A DNA stretch of 64,000 bases, taken from the NCBI RefSeq assembly GCF_022096995.1, contig NZ_JACXGQ010000004.1, forward strand, positions 248,001-312,000. Reading direction: 5' to 3'. The translations under genes were made by a program, and so were the position numbers. Source of the stretch: Yoonia sp. I 8.24 (lineage in GTDB: Bacteria; Pseudomonadota; Alphaproteobacteria; Rhodobacterales; Rhodobacteraceae). Every line of letters starts with the position of its first letter. Positions within the stretch are counted from its first letter, which is position 1. Shown here one piece after another: positions 1 to 8,558 of this stretch. The notes under the pieces are model-generated. The model had not been told where the DNA came from. It worked only from the letters and a program-made list of their open reading frames with translations, and made no database searches.

Positions 1-701
1 TCGGTCCGCTGAGATGGCGTCAGGTTTGCGGGCACTGTGGTGGTCCGCAAAATCCCGTCTTCATGAACATTTTCGCCCGGATCATAACAGGCGACAGCCC
101 CATCTACGCTGCGCGCGCCGATGATCGACACTTCGTGGCTAAAGTTGATGAACCCTTCAAGGACCGCAGGCGCACCCGCCATATCGGCAAGTGCCTGATC
201 CGCATCAGCCGCAGCCATGATGCGTGATTGCCCTTTGCCATCGTAGCCCATACGCCGGGTTTTTAGGATCGCGGGGGTGCCGATTTCGACAATCGCCTTG
301 GCCAGATCATCCGCGTTTTCGACATTGGCAAAAGGGGCCGTTTGTAGGCTAAGCCCTTGCAAGAATGTCTTTTCGGTCAATCGGTCTTGGCTTGTGGCCA
401 ACGCCTGACGGCCCGGATGGATCGGCGCGAGAGATTCGAGCAGATCCAGCGCTGACGTGGGGATGTTTTCAAACTCATAGGTGATGATATCAACAGCATT
501 GCCAAAAGCAGTGAGGGCAGCCTGATCGTCATAGCTGGCGGTGGTAACGGTATCGGCCACTTCGGCGGCAGGCGGGTTAGCACCGGGTTCAAAGATATGG
601 GTTTTCAGCCCCAGACGCGATGCCGCAACAGAGAGCATCCGGCCAAGCTGACCGCCCCCCAAGATACCGATTGTGGCCCCGACGGGCAGTGCATTAGTCA
701 T
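1..701 (-). CDS. purK: N5-carboxyaminoimidazole ribonucleotide synthetase, partial
   Basis: This is the N-terminal part of PurK, cut by the left edge of the window (about 233 codons visible, no stop). PurK uses ATP and bicarbonate to carboxylate aminoimidazole ribonucleotide in purine synthesis. Translation from the ATG at 701 gives [20 protein letters not shown], the glycine-rich N-terminal fold typical of PurK. Further in come GYDGKGQ and the start of the ATP-grasp domain. The start overlaps the purE stop by 8 bases, so the two genes are very probably translationally coupled as a purEK operon. The family runs to about 350-360 residues, so roughly a third is missing. Confidence 0.9.
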   Translation of the reverse strand, partial: MTNALPVGATIGILGGGQLGRMLSVAASRLGLKTHIFEPGANPPAAEVADTVTTASYDDQAALTAFGNAVDIITYEFENIPTSALDLLESLAPIHPGRQALATSQDRLTEKTFLQGLSLQTAPFANVENADDLAKAIVEIGTPAILKTRRMGYDGKGQSRIMAAADADQALADMAGAPAVLEGFINFSHEVSIIGARSVDGAVACYDPGENVHEDGILRTTTVPANLTPSQRT

Positions 702-1182
702 CAGTTGGTTCATCCGGAATTGAGGCGGACAAAGCCGCGCGCCATGCATCCAACCGCGCAGCCAATGCAGGGTCTTGTAAAGCCAAAATACTTGCGGCCA
801 TCAGCCCGCCGTTCTTCGCGCCAGCGGCCCCAATGGCCATTGTCGCAACCGGAAAGCCGCGCGGCATTTGCAGAATCGAATAGAGACTATCAACGCCAGA
901 CAGTGCCTTGGTTTGCACCGGGATACCAACGACAGGCACCCGGGTTTTCGACGCCATCATGCCCGGCAAATGGGCCGCGCCGCCAGCGCCCGCGATAATG
1001 ACCTGCAATCCGCGGTCCACGGCTGTTTTGCCGTAATCCCACAACCGATCCGGGGTGCGGTGCGCCGAGACGATTTTGGTCTCATAGGTGACACCCAATT
1101 CATCTAGGACATCCGCAGCCTCGCGCATTGTCGGCCAATCAGATTGGCTGCCCATAATAATGCCAACAACAGGTTGCGTCAT
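694..1182 (-). CDS. purE: N5-carboxyaminoimidazole ribonucleotide mutase
   Basis: PurE class I converts N5-CAIR to CAIR, the step after PurK in de novo purine synthesis. The 162-residue length is standard. The N-terminal [10 protein letters not shown] phosphate-binding loop, the SAHRTP motif near residue 41 carrying the catalytic histidine, and the [11 protein letters not shown] segment are all present. It is the first gene of a purEK pair and overlaps purK by 8 bases. A DUF465 gene on the same strand lies 68 bases upstream and could share the transcript. Confidence 0.95.
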   Translation of the reverse strand: MTQPVVGIIMGSQSDWPTMREAADVLDELGVTYETKIVSAHRTPDRLWDYGKTAVDRGLQVIIAGAGGAAHLPGMMASKTRVPVVGIPVQTKALSGVDSLYSILQMPRGFPVATMAIGAAGAKNGGLMAASILALQDPALAARLDAWRAALSASIPDEPTDD

Positions 1183-1250
1183 CTGTTCATATCCTTGGTT
1201 TCAAAAGGAAGCGGCACTATAGCCAAGGCGGACAAAGCTGCAACGCCATA

Positions 1251-1490
1251 TCACGCGATAATATCAGGGAAAATGCGGTCTTCGAGCCTGACGATCTTGT
1301 CCTTGAGCATCAGTTTTTGTCGTTTAAGGCGTTTCAGTGTCAGCATATCGGGTGCCCCGCGTTCATGCAGCGCCGCAATCGCAGTATCAAGATCGCGATG
1401 TTCTTGTTTTAAAACGGCAAGTTCGACGCGCAGTACGTCATCTTGATCCATTTTCGAAGAGTTATTCATCAACACTGCACCCAATTCCAT
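1251..1490 (-). CDS. DUF465 (YdcH-like) small coiled-coil protein
   Basis: A small charged protein of about 79 residues with repeated heptad-like Leu/Lys/Glu spacing (LKQEHRDLDTAIAAL, then LKRLKRQKLMLKDKIVRLED). This matches the DUF465/YdcH family, which is widespread in Alphaproteobacteria and has no settled function. Start choice is unclear: ATG codons at 1490, 1469 and 1451 are all in frame and none has a strong ribosome site. The core family sequence begins near the third. It sits just upstream of purE on the same strand. Confidence 0.7.
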   Translation of the reverse strand: MELGAVLMNNSSKMDQDDVLRVELAVLKQEHRDLDTAIAALHERGAPDMLTLKRLKRQKLMLKDKIVRLEDRIFPDIIA

Positions 1491-1544
1491 TCGTTACGCC
1501 GACTATAGAACATGGCTTAGCATAAGACATCTTAATACTTGCCA

Positions 1545-1573
1545 CTTGATCAATTGGTCCGCACCCCCCATAT
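1545..1573 (+). promoter_or_regulatory. Heat-shock (RpoH / sigma-32) promoter for hsp20
   Basis: CTTGAT at 1545-1550 and CCCCATAT at 1566-1573 are separated by 15 bases. This is a close match to the sigma-32 consensus CTTGAA - N13-17 - CCCCATnT. The predicted transcript would start near 1580, about 55 bases before the hsp20 start codon. The position in front of a small heat-shock gene supports the call. Confidence 0.75.
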
Positions 1574-1636
1574 TTTTACAAAGGTCGCCGAAACGGGGCC
1601 GCAAACGCGACAGTCGCTTAGCAAAGGACATGTCTT

Positions 1637-2050
1637 ATGACAAAATTGGCTTTGGGAACCCATCCGTTCCTTCTTGGATTTGAGCAGCTTGAACGGCTGG
1701 TCGAACGCACCGCAAAAACCGGCAATGACGGTTACCCCCCTTACAATATCGAACAGACCTCGGAAAATTCGTACCGGATCACGCTAGCCGTGGCGGGATT
1801 CGCCGAAAGCGATCTCGCGATTACGGTTGAGGATAGCTCGCTTGTGATCCGCGGACGCCAGAACGATGACGCCGAAGGGCGCGTGTATCTGCACCGGGGT
1901 ATTGCAGCGCGTCAGTTTCAACGCTCTTTCGTGTTGGCAGATGGGGTCGATGTTGGCGAAGCAACCATCGAAAATGGGCTGCTGCATGTCGATCTAACGC
2001 GCGCTGTGCCCGACCGTGTCGTGCAAACAATCAACATCCGGAAAGGGTAA
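1637..2050 (+). CDS. Small heat shock protein (Hsp20 / IbpA-like)
   Basis: An ATP-independent holdase chaperone of the alpha-crystallin family, 137 residues. The alpha-crystallin domain spans about residues 34-125, including YRITLAVAGFAESDLAITVED, a GRQ...YLHRGIAAR.FQRSF segment, and ENGLLHVDL matching the family's NGvL signature. AAAGGA precedes the start by a few bases. A convincing RpoH promoter lies upstream at 1545-1573, so heat induction is expected. The next gene (DUF1150) follows by 3 bases and is its usual alphaproteobacterial neighbour. Confidence 0.92.
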   Translation: MTKLALGTHPFLLGFEQLERLVERTAKTGNDGYPPYNIEQTSENSYRITLAVAGFAESDLAITVEDSSLVIRGRQNDDAEGRVYLHRGIAARQFQRSFVLADGVDVGEATIENGLLHVDLTRAVPDRVVQTINIRKG

Positions 2051-2053
2051 GCC

Positions 2054-2278
2054 ATGGAATCCAAAATAGACCTTAACGCATTTGCGTCAGACATTGCTTA
2101 CGTCAAACCCGTCTTGGCTGCCGATCTCCCTGATGAGATACGCGATCAAGTTGGCGATCTGGAAACGTTGTTTTCAGTGCACAATGCCGAAGGTGAACAG
2201 CTGGCGCTGGTCGCTAACCGCAAGCTGGCCTTTCACTTAGCCCGTGAAAACGACATGACGCCCGTCACGGTGTACTAA
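2054..2278 (+). CDS. DUF1150 family protein
   Basis: A 74-residue acidic protein of the DUF1150 family, usually found directly behind an hsp20 gene in Alphaproteobacteria. It contains a segment AYVKPVLAADLPDEI followed by LFSVHNAEGEQLALVANRKLAF, typical of the family. It is co-transcribed with hsp20 (3-base gap). Function is not established; a role linked to the stress operon is inferred from context. Its stop overlaps the stop of the convergent glycosyltransferase gene. Confidence 0.8.
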   Translation: MESKIDLNAFASDIAYVKPVLAADLPDEIRDQVGDLETLFSVHNAEGEQLALVANRKLAFHLARENDMTPVTVY

Positions 2279-3105
2279 AGCCAAATACCGTAGGTATCTT
2301 GCATGTATTTCACGCAGGCGCTGTCCGCTTCGACGCGGTTGGCGCCCTCGATTACGGAACGATGAAGTGCGGCCGCATCCGCGGCCCCTGTTTCCGGCGG
2401 AATGCCAAAGCCAGCGGCACAAAGAATGCCGATCCCCTTGCGTTCGAGATGTCCTGACAGCCAGATGTCATCAACCGTCCACAAAATCGGCGGGATATCA
2501 AACATCGTTTCATCAAAGAAATCAGGCTTGATCAGTACCGCGCCAAGACCTTCGGCGATGTGACCAAACCCGGCCCGGCGAAATTGCATCGCGCGATGGG
2601 GTTTCGGGTCGATGACCCCTGTCGTGAATTGTTTCACCTTGCGACGCAGCAGTTTGTAGACATGCAGCGGCGTTGTCCTGTGGCGCGGACTTTTGCCGTG
2701 GCGTGAAGGGACCTTGATCCCGATCTTATCAACATGGCTAAGCACAGAGGTCGCAACGGCAATATCCCTACGCTCGCCACGTGCAGCAATCATGTTTTCA
2801 AACCATTGCGGATGATAAATGCGGTCATCATCACAATAGATCAGGTCCGTATCGGTTCCAGCCAAATCACGCGCGGCAAAAAGAACCTTTGTTGCGGGGC
2901 CAATATCATCGTCAGGTTGAATGATCGTGATCCCCTTCGGAACGTCCGGCAATTGCCCATCCCAATCAGGAAAACGGCGATACTTCTTTGGAATATAAAG
3001 CCGAATTTCATCAATTTTCACAGTTTGCTGAAGCAAGCCTTCGAGCGCGGGCTGCAATTCTGGAAACCGTGGCGGGATCGCGGACAAGGAAACGGCGAGG
3101 CTCAT
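2275..3105 (-). CDS. GT-A-like glycosyltransferase, tandem copy 3
   Basis: A predicted cytosolic nucleotide-sugar-dependent transferase of 276 residues. The N-terminus MSLAVSLSAIPPRFPEL, an EIRLYIPKKYRRFP segment, and an acidic YCDDDRIY motif near residue 90 (a DXD-type metal site) point to a GT-A fold. WTVDDIWLSGHLERKGI occurs in the C-terminal half. It is the last of three tandem paralogues sharing all these motifs. The acceptor and sugar are unknown. The gene ends with QDTYGIW, shared with the sister copies. No membrane segment or signal peptide is visible. Confidence 0.7.
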   Translation of the reverse strand: MSLAVSLSAIPPRFPELQPALEGLLQQTVKIDEIRLYIPKKYRRFPDWDGQLPDVPKGITIIQPDDDIGPATKVLFAARDLAGTDTDLIYCDDDRIYHPQWFENMIAARGERRDIAVATSVLSHVDKIGIKVPSRHGKSPRHRTTPLHVYKLLRRKVKQFTTGVIDPKPHRAMQFRRAGFGHIAEGLGAVLIKPDFFDETMFDIPPILWTVDDIWLSGHLERKGIGILCAAGFGIPPETGAADAAALHRSVIEGANRVEADSACVKYMQDTYGIWL

Positions 3106-3177
3106 GTATTTCTCATAGGTTGGCGACAGTCATATCGCTTGTTTGGTCTATCATTGCTTGAGCAAACATCCATCGTG

Positions 3178-4017
3178 CTAAATCCAAACACCGTAGGTTT
3201 CCTGCATGTACCTGATACACGCGAGATTTGCGTCGTCTCTATTCACACCCGCAACCGTCGCTTTATAAAGCGGCGAAGTTTCGCTGCTGTCGGTAACAAG
3301 CGGGTCTGCAAATCCGGCGCCTTGCCAGATCGCGATACCTTTACGCGCCATATGGCCTGACAACCAGATGTCATCGACGCTCCAGATAACAGGGGGGATG
3401 TCATATGCTTCGGCATCAAAGAAATGCGGTTTGACTAACACGGCCCCAAAACCTTCGGCAATGGATGCAAATCCGGGTCGACTATACCTTCCGCGCCGAA
3501 GTTGCGGTTGGTCTTCACCGGTGCGCAGCTTGCGAACGATTTGTCTAAGCCTTTTCGCGCGATACCTCAGGTCTTTACGAAAAACCTGTGGCCCTTTGTG
3601 CGACGGAAAACCTGGTACAATTTGCACCCCACGAAACGCCAACTCGCGGTCCAAAGTGGCGGTCGCAACGCAGCGATTGTGATGCCGTTTTCTGGCACGC
3701 AGCATTCGCGCAAACCAATCAGGTTCATAGATCCTATCGTCGTCACAATAGATAATATCGCAATCAGTGCCCTGCAAATCATCCGCAGCAAACAAGACCT
3801 TACTTGCTGGCCCTAAATCCTCGGGGGGGCGTATGATACGCACCCCATTTGGCACTTCGGGTACTTCCCCATCATAGTCAGGAAACCGCCTATAAGATTT
3901 TGGTATATACAGCCGTATCTCGTCTATATGCGCCGTCTGTTTCAGTAGATGCGGCAATGACTGCATCAGGTAGGGAAACCGGGGCGGAATGGTAGTAAGC
4001 GAAACGACGAGGCTCAT
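3178..4017 (-). CDS. GT-A-like glycosyltransferase, tandem copy 2
   Basis: A 279-residue paralogue of its neighbours, with TTIPPRFPYL at the N-terminus, DEIRLYIPKSYRRFP, the acidic YCDDDRIYEPDW motif near residue 92, and WSVDDIWLSGHMARKG in the C-terminal half. It is separated from copy 3 by 72 bases and from copy 1 by 63 bases, all on one strand. By eye the gene is somewhat more AT-rich than the surrounding DNA. The middle region (residues about 120-165) is where the three copies differ most, which suggests different acceptors or sugars. This is inference from divergence only. Confidence 0.7.
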   Translation of the reverse strand: MSLVVSLTTIPPRFPYLMQSLPHLLKQTAHIDEIRLYIPKSYRRFPDYDGEVPEVPNGVRIIRPPEDLGPASKVLFAADDLQGTDCDIIYCDDDRIYEPDWFARMLRARKRHHNRCVATATLDRELAFRGVQIVPGFPSHKGPQVFRKDLRYRAKRLRQIVRKLRTGEDQPQLRRGRYSRPGFASIAEGFGAVLVKPHFFDAEAYDIPPVIWSVDDIWLSGHMARKGIAIWQGAGFADPLVTDSSETSPLYKATVAGVNRDDANLACIRYMQETYGVWI

Positions 4018-4080
4018 CCTATCACCTTGTTAACAAGTACAATTGGTCTCGACCTAATCGTAAACCTGTGTAGGAGCAAC

Positions 4081-4908
4081 TTATGCAACGGGATTGGCCC
4101 ACACGCCATATTTATCCTGCATGTACTTGATGCAAAGCGCGTTAGCGGCATCCCGGTCATGTCCGTCAATTGTCGCGTCAATTAAGGATTCCACATCACG
4201 CCCCTTTGCATAGCGCGGCTTAGGAATGGCGGCTGGCGCCCAAATCAGCACGTTGTTGCGCGCCATATCGCCCGACAACCAATAGTCGTCGACGCTCCAT
4301 AGGACCTCTGGAATTTCAAAAACCTCCCGTGAAAAAAAATGAGGCTTCACCAGTACACTGCCCCAGCCGCGCGCGATGTCGACGTATCCAGACTTAGCCA
4401 CATGCGGAAATGGTGGCTTGGGCCGCGACTTGCGCGCGATCACTTCCATCCCAATTTGGAGGACACGTCTTGCGCGATACGACAGATTTTTTTGAGCAGG
4501 TAATGCACGTGGCAAATTCCCTGATGCTCTGCCGCCAACATCGATACCCGCAGGCGAAATACACGCATCCGGATGCTGCAATCCCGCCTCGATCATGCGC
4601 GCAAACCGCGTAGGCTCATACAGCATATCATCATCGCAATAGACAATATTGCAATCACTTCCGCGTAGATCGTCGACTGCGAATAGCACTTTGCTCGCAG
4701 GACCGAGATCATCATCGGTTTGGATAACACGCACACCTTTGGGGACATCCGGCATCTCGCCCGCATACTCTGGGAAGCGCCGAAATCGTTTAGGCACGTA
4801 AAGACGTATCTCATCGATCTTCGCCGTTTGCGCGGTGAGGCATTCAAGAACCGGCCCAAGATGCCGAAAGCGGGGCGGAATCGCTGTAAGCGAAACAATC
4901 GTAGGCAC
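4081..4908 (-). CDS. GT-A-like glycosyltransferase, tandem copy 1
   Basis: The first of three tandem paralogues, 275 residues. It keeps LTAIPPRFRHL, DEIRLYVPKRFRRFP, the YCDDDMLYEP acidic motif near residue 91, and LWSVDDYWLSGDMARN. It lies only 28 bases behind the sat/cysC fusion on the same strand, so it may be co-transcribed with the gene making PAPS. That raises the possibility that the glycan made here is sulfated, but no sulfotransferase is seen in the window. Confidence 0.7.
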   Translation of the reverse strand: MPTIVSLTAIPPRFRHLGPVLECLTAQTAKIDEIRLYVPKRFRRFPEYAGEMPDVPKGVRVIQTDDDLGPASKVLFAVDDLRGSDCNIVYCDDDMLYEPTRFARMIEAGLQHPDACISPAGIDVGGRASGNLPRALPAQKNLSYRARRVLQIGMEVIARKSRPKPPFPHVAKSGYVDIARGWGSVLVKPHFFSREVFEIPEVLWSVDDYWLSGDMARNNVLIWAPAAIPKPRYAKGRDVESLIDATIDGHDRDAANALCIKYMQDKYGVWANPVA

Positions 4909-4936
4909 ACCGCTTCTCCAGTTTTGGGGTTGTTCG

Positions 4937-6646
4937 CTACCCTTTAATAAGCCCCATGCTTTCGAGCTTCAAGATCACTTGGTGCGCGCAATTGTCGACA
5001 GCGACACTTTCTGTCTCAAGGCTCAACTCAGGGGCCGCAGGTACATCGTAAGGATCCGAAATCCCCGTGAATTCTTTAATCTTACCTTCGCGCGCCAGCT
5101 TATACAGGCCCTTGCGGTCCCGGCGTTCACATTCTTCGATTGATGTCGCAACATGTACTTCGATGAAAGCGCCAAATTGCTCAATATCTTCGCGCACCGC
5201 ACGACGGGTCGCCGCATAGGGGGCGATAGGTGCGCAGATCGCGATACCACCGTTTTTAGTGATCTCTGACGCGACATAACCGATACGGCGGATGTTCAGA
5301 TCGCGGTGTTCTTTGCTAAAGCCCAATTCGGAGGACAAGTTTTTGCGCACGATATCGCCGTCCAACAGCGTCACCGGGCGGCCGCCCATCTCCATCAACT
5401 TAACCATCAACGCATTGGCAATTGTGGACTTCCCAGAACCCGAGAAGCCAGTGAAGAACACAGTAAACCCTTGGCTCGCCCGTGGGGGGCGGGTTTTGCG
5501 CAGCTCTTCGACCACTGTTGGAAAGCTGAACCATTCTGGAATTTCCAGCCCTTCGGCCAAACGGCGGCGCAATTCGGTGCCCGAAATATTCAAGATGGTC
5601 ACATCGTCTTTATCTGTGATTTCATCAGCGGGTTCGTATTGGGCCCGGTCTTGCACATAAACCATGTGCTTAAAGTCGACCATTTCGATGCCCATTTCTT
5701 CTTGGTGCTCGCGGAACAGGTCCTGCGCATCATAAGGACCATAGAAATCTTCACCGGCGGAATTTTTGCCGGGGCCGGCGTGATCACGGCCAACGATAAA
5801 GTGGGTGCAGCCGTGGTTTTTGCGGATCAGACCGTGCCAGACCGCCTCACGTGGGCCAGCCATGCGCATTGCGAGGTTCAGCAGTGACATCGCGGTAGTA
5901 GACGCTGGATATTGGTCAAGCACCGCCTCATAGCAGCGTACGCGCGTAAAGTGATCGATATCGCCCGGTTTCGTCAGACCGACGATAGGATGGATCAGCA
6001 GGTTGGCTTGGGCTTCGCGGGCCGCTCGGAATGTCAGCTCTTGGTGCGCACGGTGCAGCGGGTTGCGAGTTTGGAAGGCCACGACCTTGCGCCAGCCCAT
6101 TTTTCGGAAATAGGCGCGCAATTCGTTTGGCGTATCGCGACGGGCCCGGAAATCATAGTGCACAGGCTGCTGGATACCTGTGACCGGACCACCCAGGTAA
6201 ACTGCGCCCGCGTGGTTATGCAGATAGTTCACCGCCGGGTGGGCGCTATCATCCGCGCCAAAAACCTTTTCGGCTTCGCGGGCTTTGTTCGGCACCCATT
6301 TGTCCGTGACTGTCATCGTCGCGAGGATCACGCCCTCTTGGTCGCGCAGCGCAATGTCTTGGCCAACCGTGATAGTTTCTGCGAATTTCTCGGTCACATC
6401 CAGCGTGATCGGCATCGGCCACAGCGTGCCATCAGCCGTGCGCATGTTTTCCACGACCCCGTTGTAATCAGCCTCGGACAAGAACCCTTTGAGCGGGTTG
6501 AACCCGCCGTTCATCAACAATTCAAGATCACAAATCTGGCGCGGCGTCAGATCGTGGCTGACCAAATCGCCAGCCTCTGCCTTAAGTTTTTGGGCGCTGT
6601 CATATGAAACGAAGAGTTCGGGGATCGGGGCCAGGTCTTGGGTCAT
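4937..6646 (-). CDS. Bifunctional sulfate adenylyltransferase / APS kinase
   Basis: Makes APS from sulfate and ATP, then phosphorylates it to PAPS. The protein has 569 residues. The N-terminal ATP sulfurylase domain (about 1-385) has the QTRNPLHRAHQE signature and the VGRDHAGPG loop. The C-terminal APS kinase (about 395-569) has the P-loop GFSGSGKST and LLDGDIVRKNLS. The start at 6646 (MTQDLAPIPELFVS) matches the usual beginning of the family; a longer in-frame extension to 6778 lacks family similarity. PAPS feeds either reductive assimilation or sulfotransfer. Three glycosyltransferase genes follow directly. Confidence 0.93.
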   Translation of the reverse strand: MTQDLAPIPELFVSYDSAQKLKAEAGDLVSHDLTPRQICDLELLMNGGFNPLKGFLSEADYNGVVENMRTADGTLWPMPITLDVTEKFAETITVGQDIALRDQEGVILATMTVTDKWVPNKAREAEKVFGADDSAHPAVNYLHNHAGAVYLGGPVTGIQQPVHYDFRARRDTPNELRAYFRKMGWRKVVAFQTRNPLHRAHQELTFRAAREAQANLLIHPIVGLTKPGDIDHFTRVRCYEAVLDQYPASTTAMSLLNLAMRMAGPREAVWHGLIRKNHGCTHFIVGRDHAGPGKNSAGEDFYGPYDAQDLFREHQEEMGIEMVDFKHMVYVQDRAQYEPADEITDKDDVTILNISGTELRRRLAEGLEIPEWFSFPTVVEELRKTRPPRASQGFTVFFTGFSGSGKSTIANALMVKLMEMGGRPVTLLDGDIVRKNLSSELGFSKEHRDLNIRRIGYVASEITKNGGIAICAPIAPYAATRRAVREDIEQFGAFIEVHVATSIEECERRDRKGLYKLAREGKIKEFTGISDPYDVPAAPELSLETESVAVDNCAHQVILKLESMGLIKG

Positions 6647-6819
6647 GAATGCTCTCTGACTATGATGTATAATTTCGAGCGGGGATAGCCCCGCATCAGG
6701 GCCAATGTCTAGCACAACAAAGCAGAAAAGACAGGTGTTCGCGTGTTCATCCCATCCGCAGAACCAAATCGGCACCAATGCGCCGCAATTGGTCTATGTG
6801 TATGCGCGGCGCATAGCGT

Positions 6820-6852
6820 AAACTAGAAAGGCCAGCCGCACCGCAGCTGACC
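6820..6852 (-). terminator. Rho-independent terminator of trxB
   Basis: On the minus strand GGTCAGC and GCTGGCC (6852-6846 and 6836-6830) form a 7-pair stem with one G-U pair and a 9-base loop, followed by TTTCTAGTTT. It lies 25 bases beyond the trxB stop. Confidence 0.6.
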
Positions 6853-6876
6853 TCTAACCGTAATAAATAGCAGAAT

Positions 6877-7818
6877 TTATTCTTGTTCGGCGATAAACCG
6901 TTCAGCATCCAGCGCCGCCATGCAGCCCATTCCGGCAGACGTCACCGCCTGACGGTAGACGTGGTCGGTCAAATCGCCTGCGGCGAAAACGCCGGGAATT
7001 GCCGTGCGCGTACTGCCCGGCTCTACTGCGACATAACCGCCGCTGTGCAATTCCAGTTGATCTTTGACCAGTTCAGATGCAGGCGCATGGCCGATCGCGA
7101 TAAACACGCCTTTGGCGGGGATATCCGAGATTTCGCCTGTTTTAGTGTGTTTGACCTTGATGCCTTCAACACCAAGCGGGGTGTCGGTCCCGTAGATTTC
7201 TTCGATTTCATGGAACCAAAGTGTTTCAATCTTGGGGTTCTTTTCCAAACGATCTTGCAAGATCTTTTCTGCGCGCAATTCATCACGGCGGTGCACAAGC
7301 GTCACTTTGGCGGCAAAATTCGTCAAGAACAGCGCCTCTTCCACAGCCGTATTGCCGCCACCGACGACAACGATCTCTTGACCGCGATAGAAAAAACCGT
7401 CGCAGGTCGCGCAAGCGCTGACGCCAAAACCCTTGAACTTTTCTTCAGTCGGCAAGCCAAGCCATTTGGCGCGTGCGCCAGTACATAGGATCACAGCATC
7501 GGCTGTATAAACCGTGCCACTGTCGGATTGCGCCGTGAAAGGACGGTTTTGCAGATCCAGCTCGGTGATGATGTCACCGATAATCTCACACCCCATTGCA
7601 CGCGCATGCGCCTCTTGGCGGATCATTAGATCGGGCCCTTGGACTTCGGTATCACCGGGCCAGTTTTCAACTTCGGTTGTTGTTGTCAACTGACCACCTG
7701 GTTCAATCCCTTGCACAAGGATCGGTTCCAGCATTGCGCGCGCGGCATAGACCCCAGCGGTATAGCCCGCGGGGCCAGAGCCGATGATCAGAACTTTGGT
7801 ATGGCGGGTCTCGGACAT
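6877..7818 (-). CDS. trxB: Thioredoxin reductase
   Basis: An FAD- and NADPH-dependent disulfide reductase that keeps thioredoxin reduced. The 313-residue protein has the FAD-binding GSGPAGYTAG near residue 13, the redox-active CATC near residue 138, the NADPH-binding GGGNTAVEEA, and the C-terminal GVFAAGDL FAD motif. The start at 7818 (MSETRHTKVLIIGSG) has an AGAGAG ribosome site. The longer open frame to 8139 runs antisense through the Lrp gene and is not expected to be translated. It is divergent from the Lrp gene, with 166 bases between the starts. Confidence 0.95.
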   Translation of the reverse strand: MSETRHTKVLIIGSGPAGYTAGVYAARAMLEPILVQGIEPGGQLTTTTEVENWPGDTEVQGPDLMIRQEAHARAMGCEIIGDIITELDLQNRPFTAQSDSGTVYTADAVILCTGARAKWLGLPTEEKFKGFGVSACATCDGFFYRGQEIVVVGGGNTAVEEALFLTNFAAKVTLVHRRDELRAEKILQDRLEKNPKIETLWFHEIEEIYGTDTPLGVEGIKVKHTKTGEISDIPAKGVFIAIGHAPASELVKDQLELHSGGYVAVEPGSTRTAIPGVFAAGDLTDHVYRQAVTSAGMGCMAALDAERFIAEQE

Positions 7819-7984
7819 GGTGGGTCTCTCTTTATGCGATTTGTTTACGATATAGCGGCGCAGCCCGCCGGATGAAAGACCACGCATAACGGGCATGCAG
7901 ACATCAATAGTTACCAGAACTTGAAATAATATTGCGCCCACCCGCACAGTTGCGTAGTATTTGGAAAAACACAAAGGATCACCG

Positions 7985-8485
7985 ATGCCCGGCACGAAAC
8001 TTGATGAAATCGATCGTATGATTCTTGCAGAATTGCAGGCGGACGGGCGCATGACCAATGTTGAACTTGCCAAGCGCGTCGGGATTTCGGCCCCACCATG
8101 TTTGCGCCGCGTGCGTACGCTTGAGGAACAAGGTTTCATCCACGGCTACCATGCGGATGTGAATGCGCGCGAACTCGGCTTCGAAGTGCAGGTCTTTGCC
8201 ATGGTCGGTCTGGTCAGTCAGGCCGAGGTAGATCTCAGCGCCTTTGAAAAGCGGTGCGAAGGTTGGCCTCTGGTCCGCGAATGCCATATGCTCAACGGCG
8301 AAGTTGATTTTATCCTGAAATGTGTGGCCCCTGATCTGCGCAGCTTTCAACGGTTCCTCACCGAAGAGCTCACCAGCGCTGAAAACGTGGCATCAGTGAA
8401 AACATCACTGGTGATCCGCGGTGCCAAAGACCAACCCGGCGTGCCATTTGATGTGCTAGAAGCACGTCTGGCGCAGCAGGCTTAA
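7985..8485 (+). CDS. Lrp/AsnC family transcriptional regulator
   Basis: A 166-residue Lrp/AsnC regulator. The N-terminal helix-turn-helix covers about residues 4-60 (LDEIDRMILAELQADGRMTNVELAKRVGIS, then CLRRVRTLEEQG). A C-terminal RAM ligand-binding domain covers about 65-150. The start at 7985 is preceded by AAAGGATC. It is divergent from trxB, an arrangement I recall as common in Rhodobacterales. Autoregulation through the shared 166-base spacer is likely from family behaviour. Its ligand cannot be told from sequence. Confidence 0.88.
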   Translation: MPGTKLDEIDRMILAELQADGRMTNVELAKRVGISAPPCLRRVRTLEEQGFIHGYHADVNARELGFEVQVFAMVGLVSQAEVDLSAFEKRCEGWPLVRECHMLNGEVDFILKCVAPDLRSFQRFLTEELTSAENVASVKTSLVIRGAKDQPGVPFDVLEARLAQQA

Positions 8486-8558
8486 CCGATAGCACCCGCT
8501 GCGCAATTGGTTCGGATTTCATGGTTTGTTGGCGCGTTCCAATGGAACTACCAGGGGG

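Noticed and set aside
1521-1639. RNA thermometer masking the hsp20 start codon as a firm feature
   Set aside because: The upstream arm (1521-1530) lies before the predicted RpoH transcript start near 1580, so it would not be in the main mRNA. Kept only as a finding.
6801-6815. Palindrome TATGCGC-G-GCGCATA upstream of sat/cysC
   Set aside because: It could be an operator but is short and GC-rich, with no matching regulator or second copy nearby.
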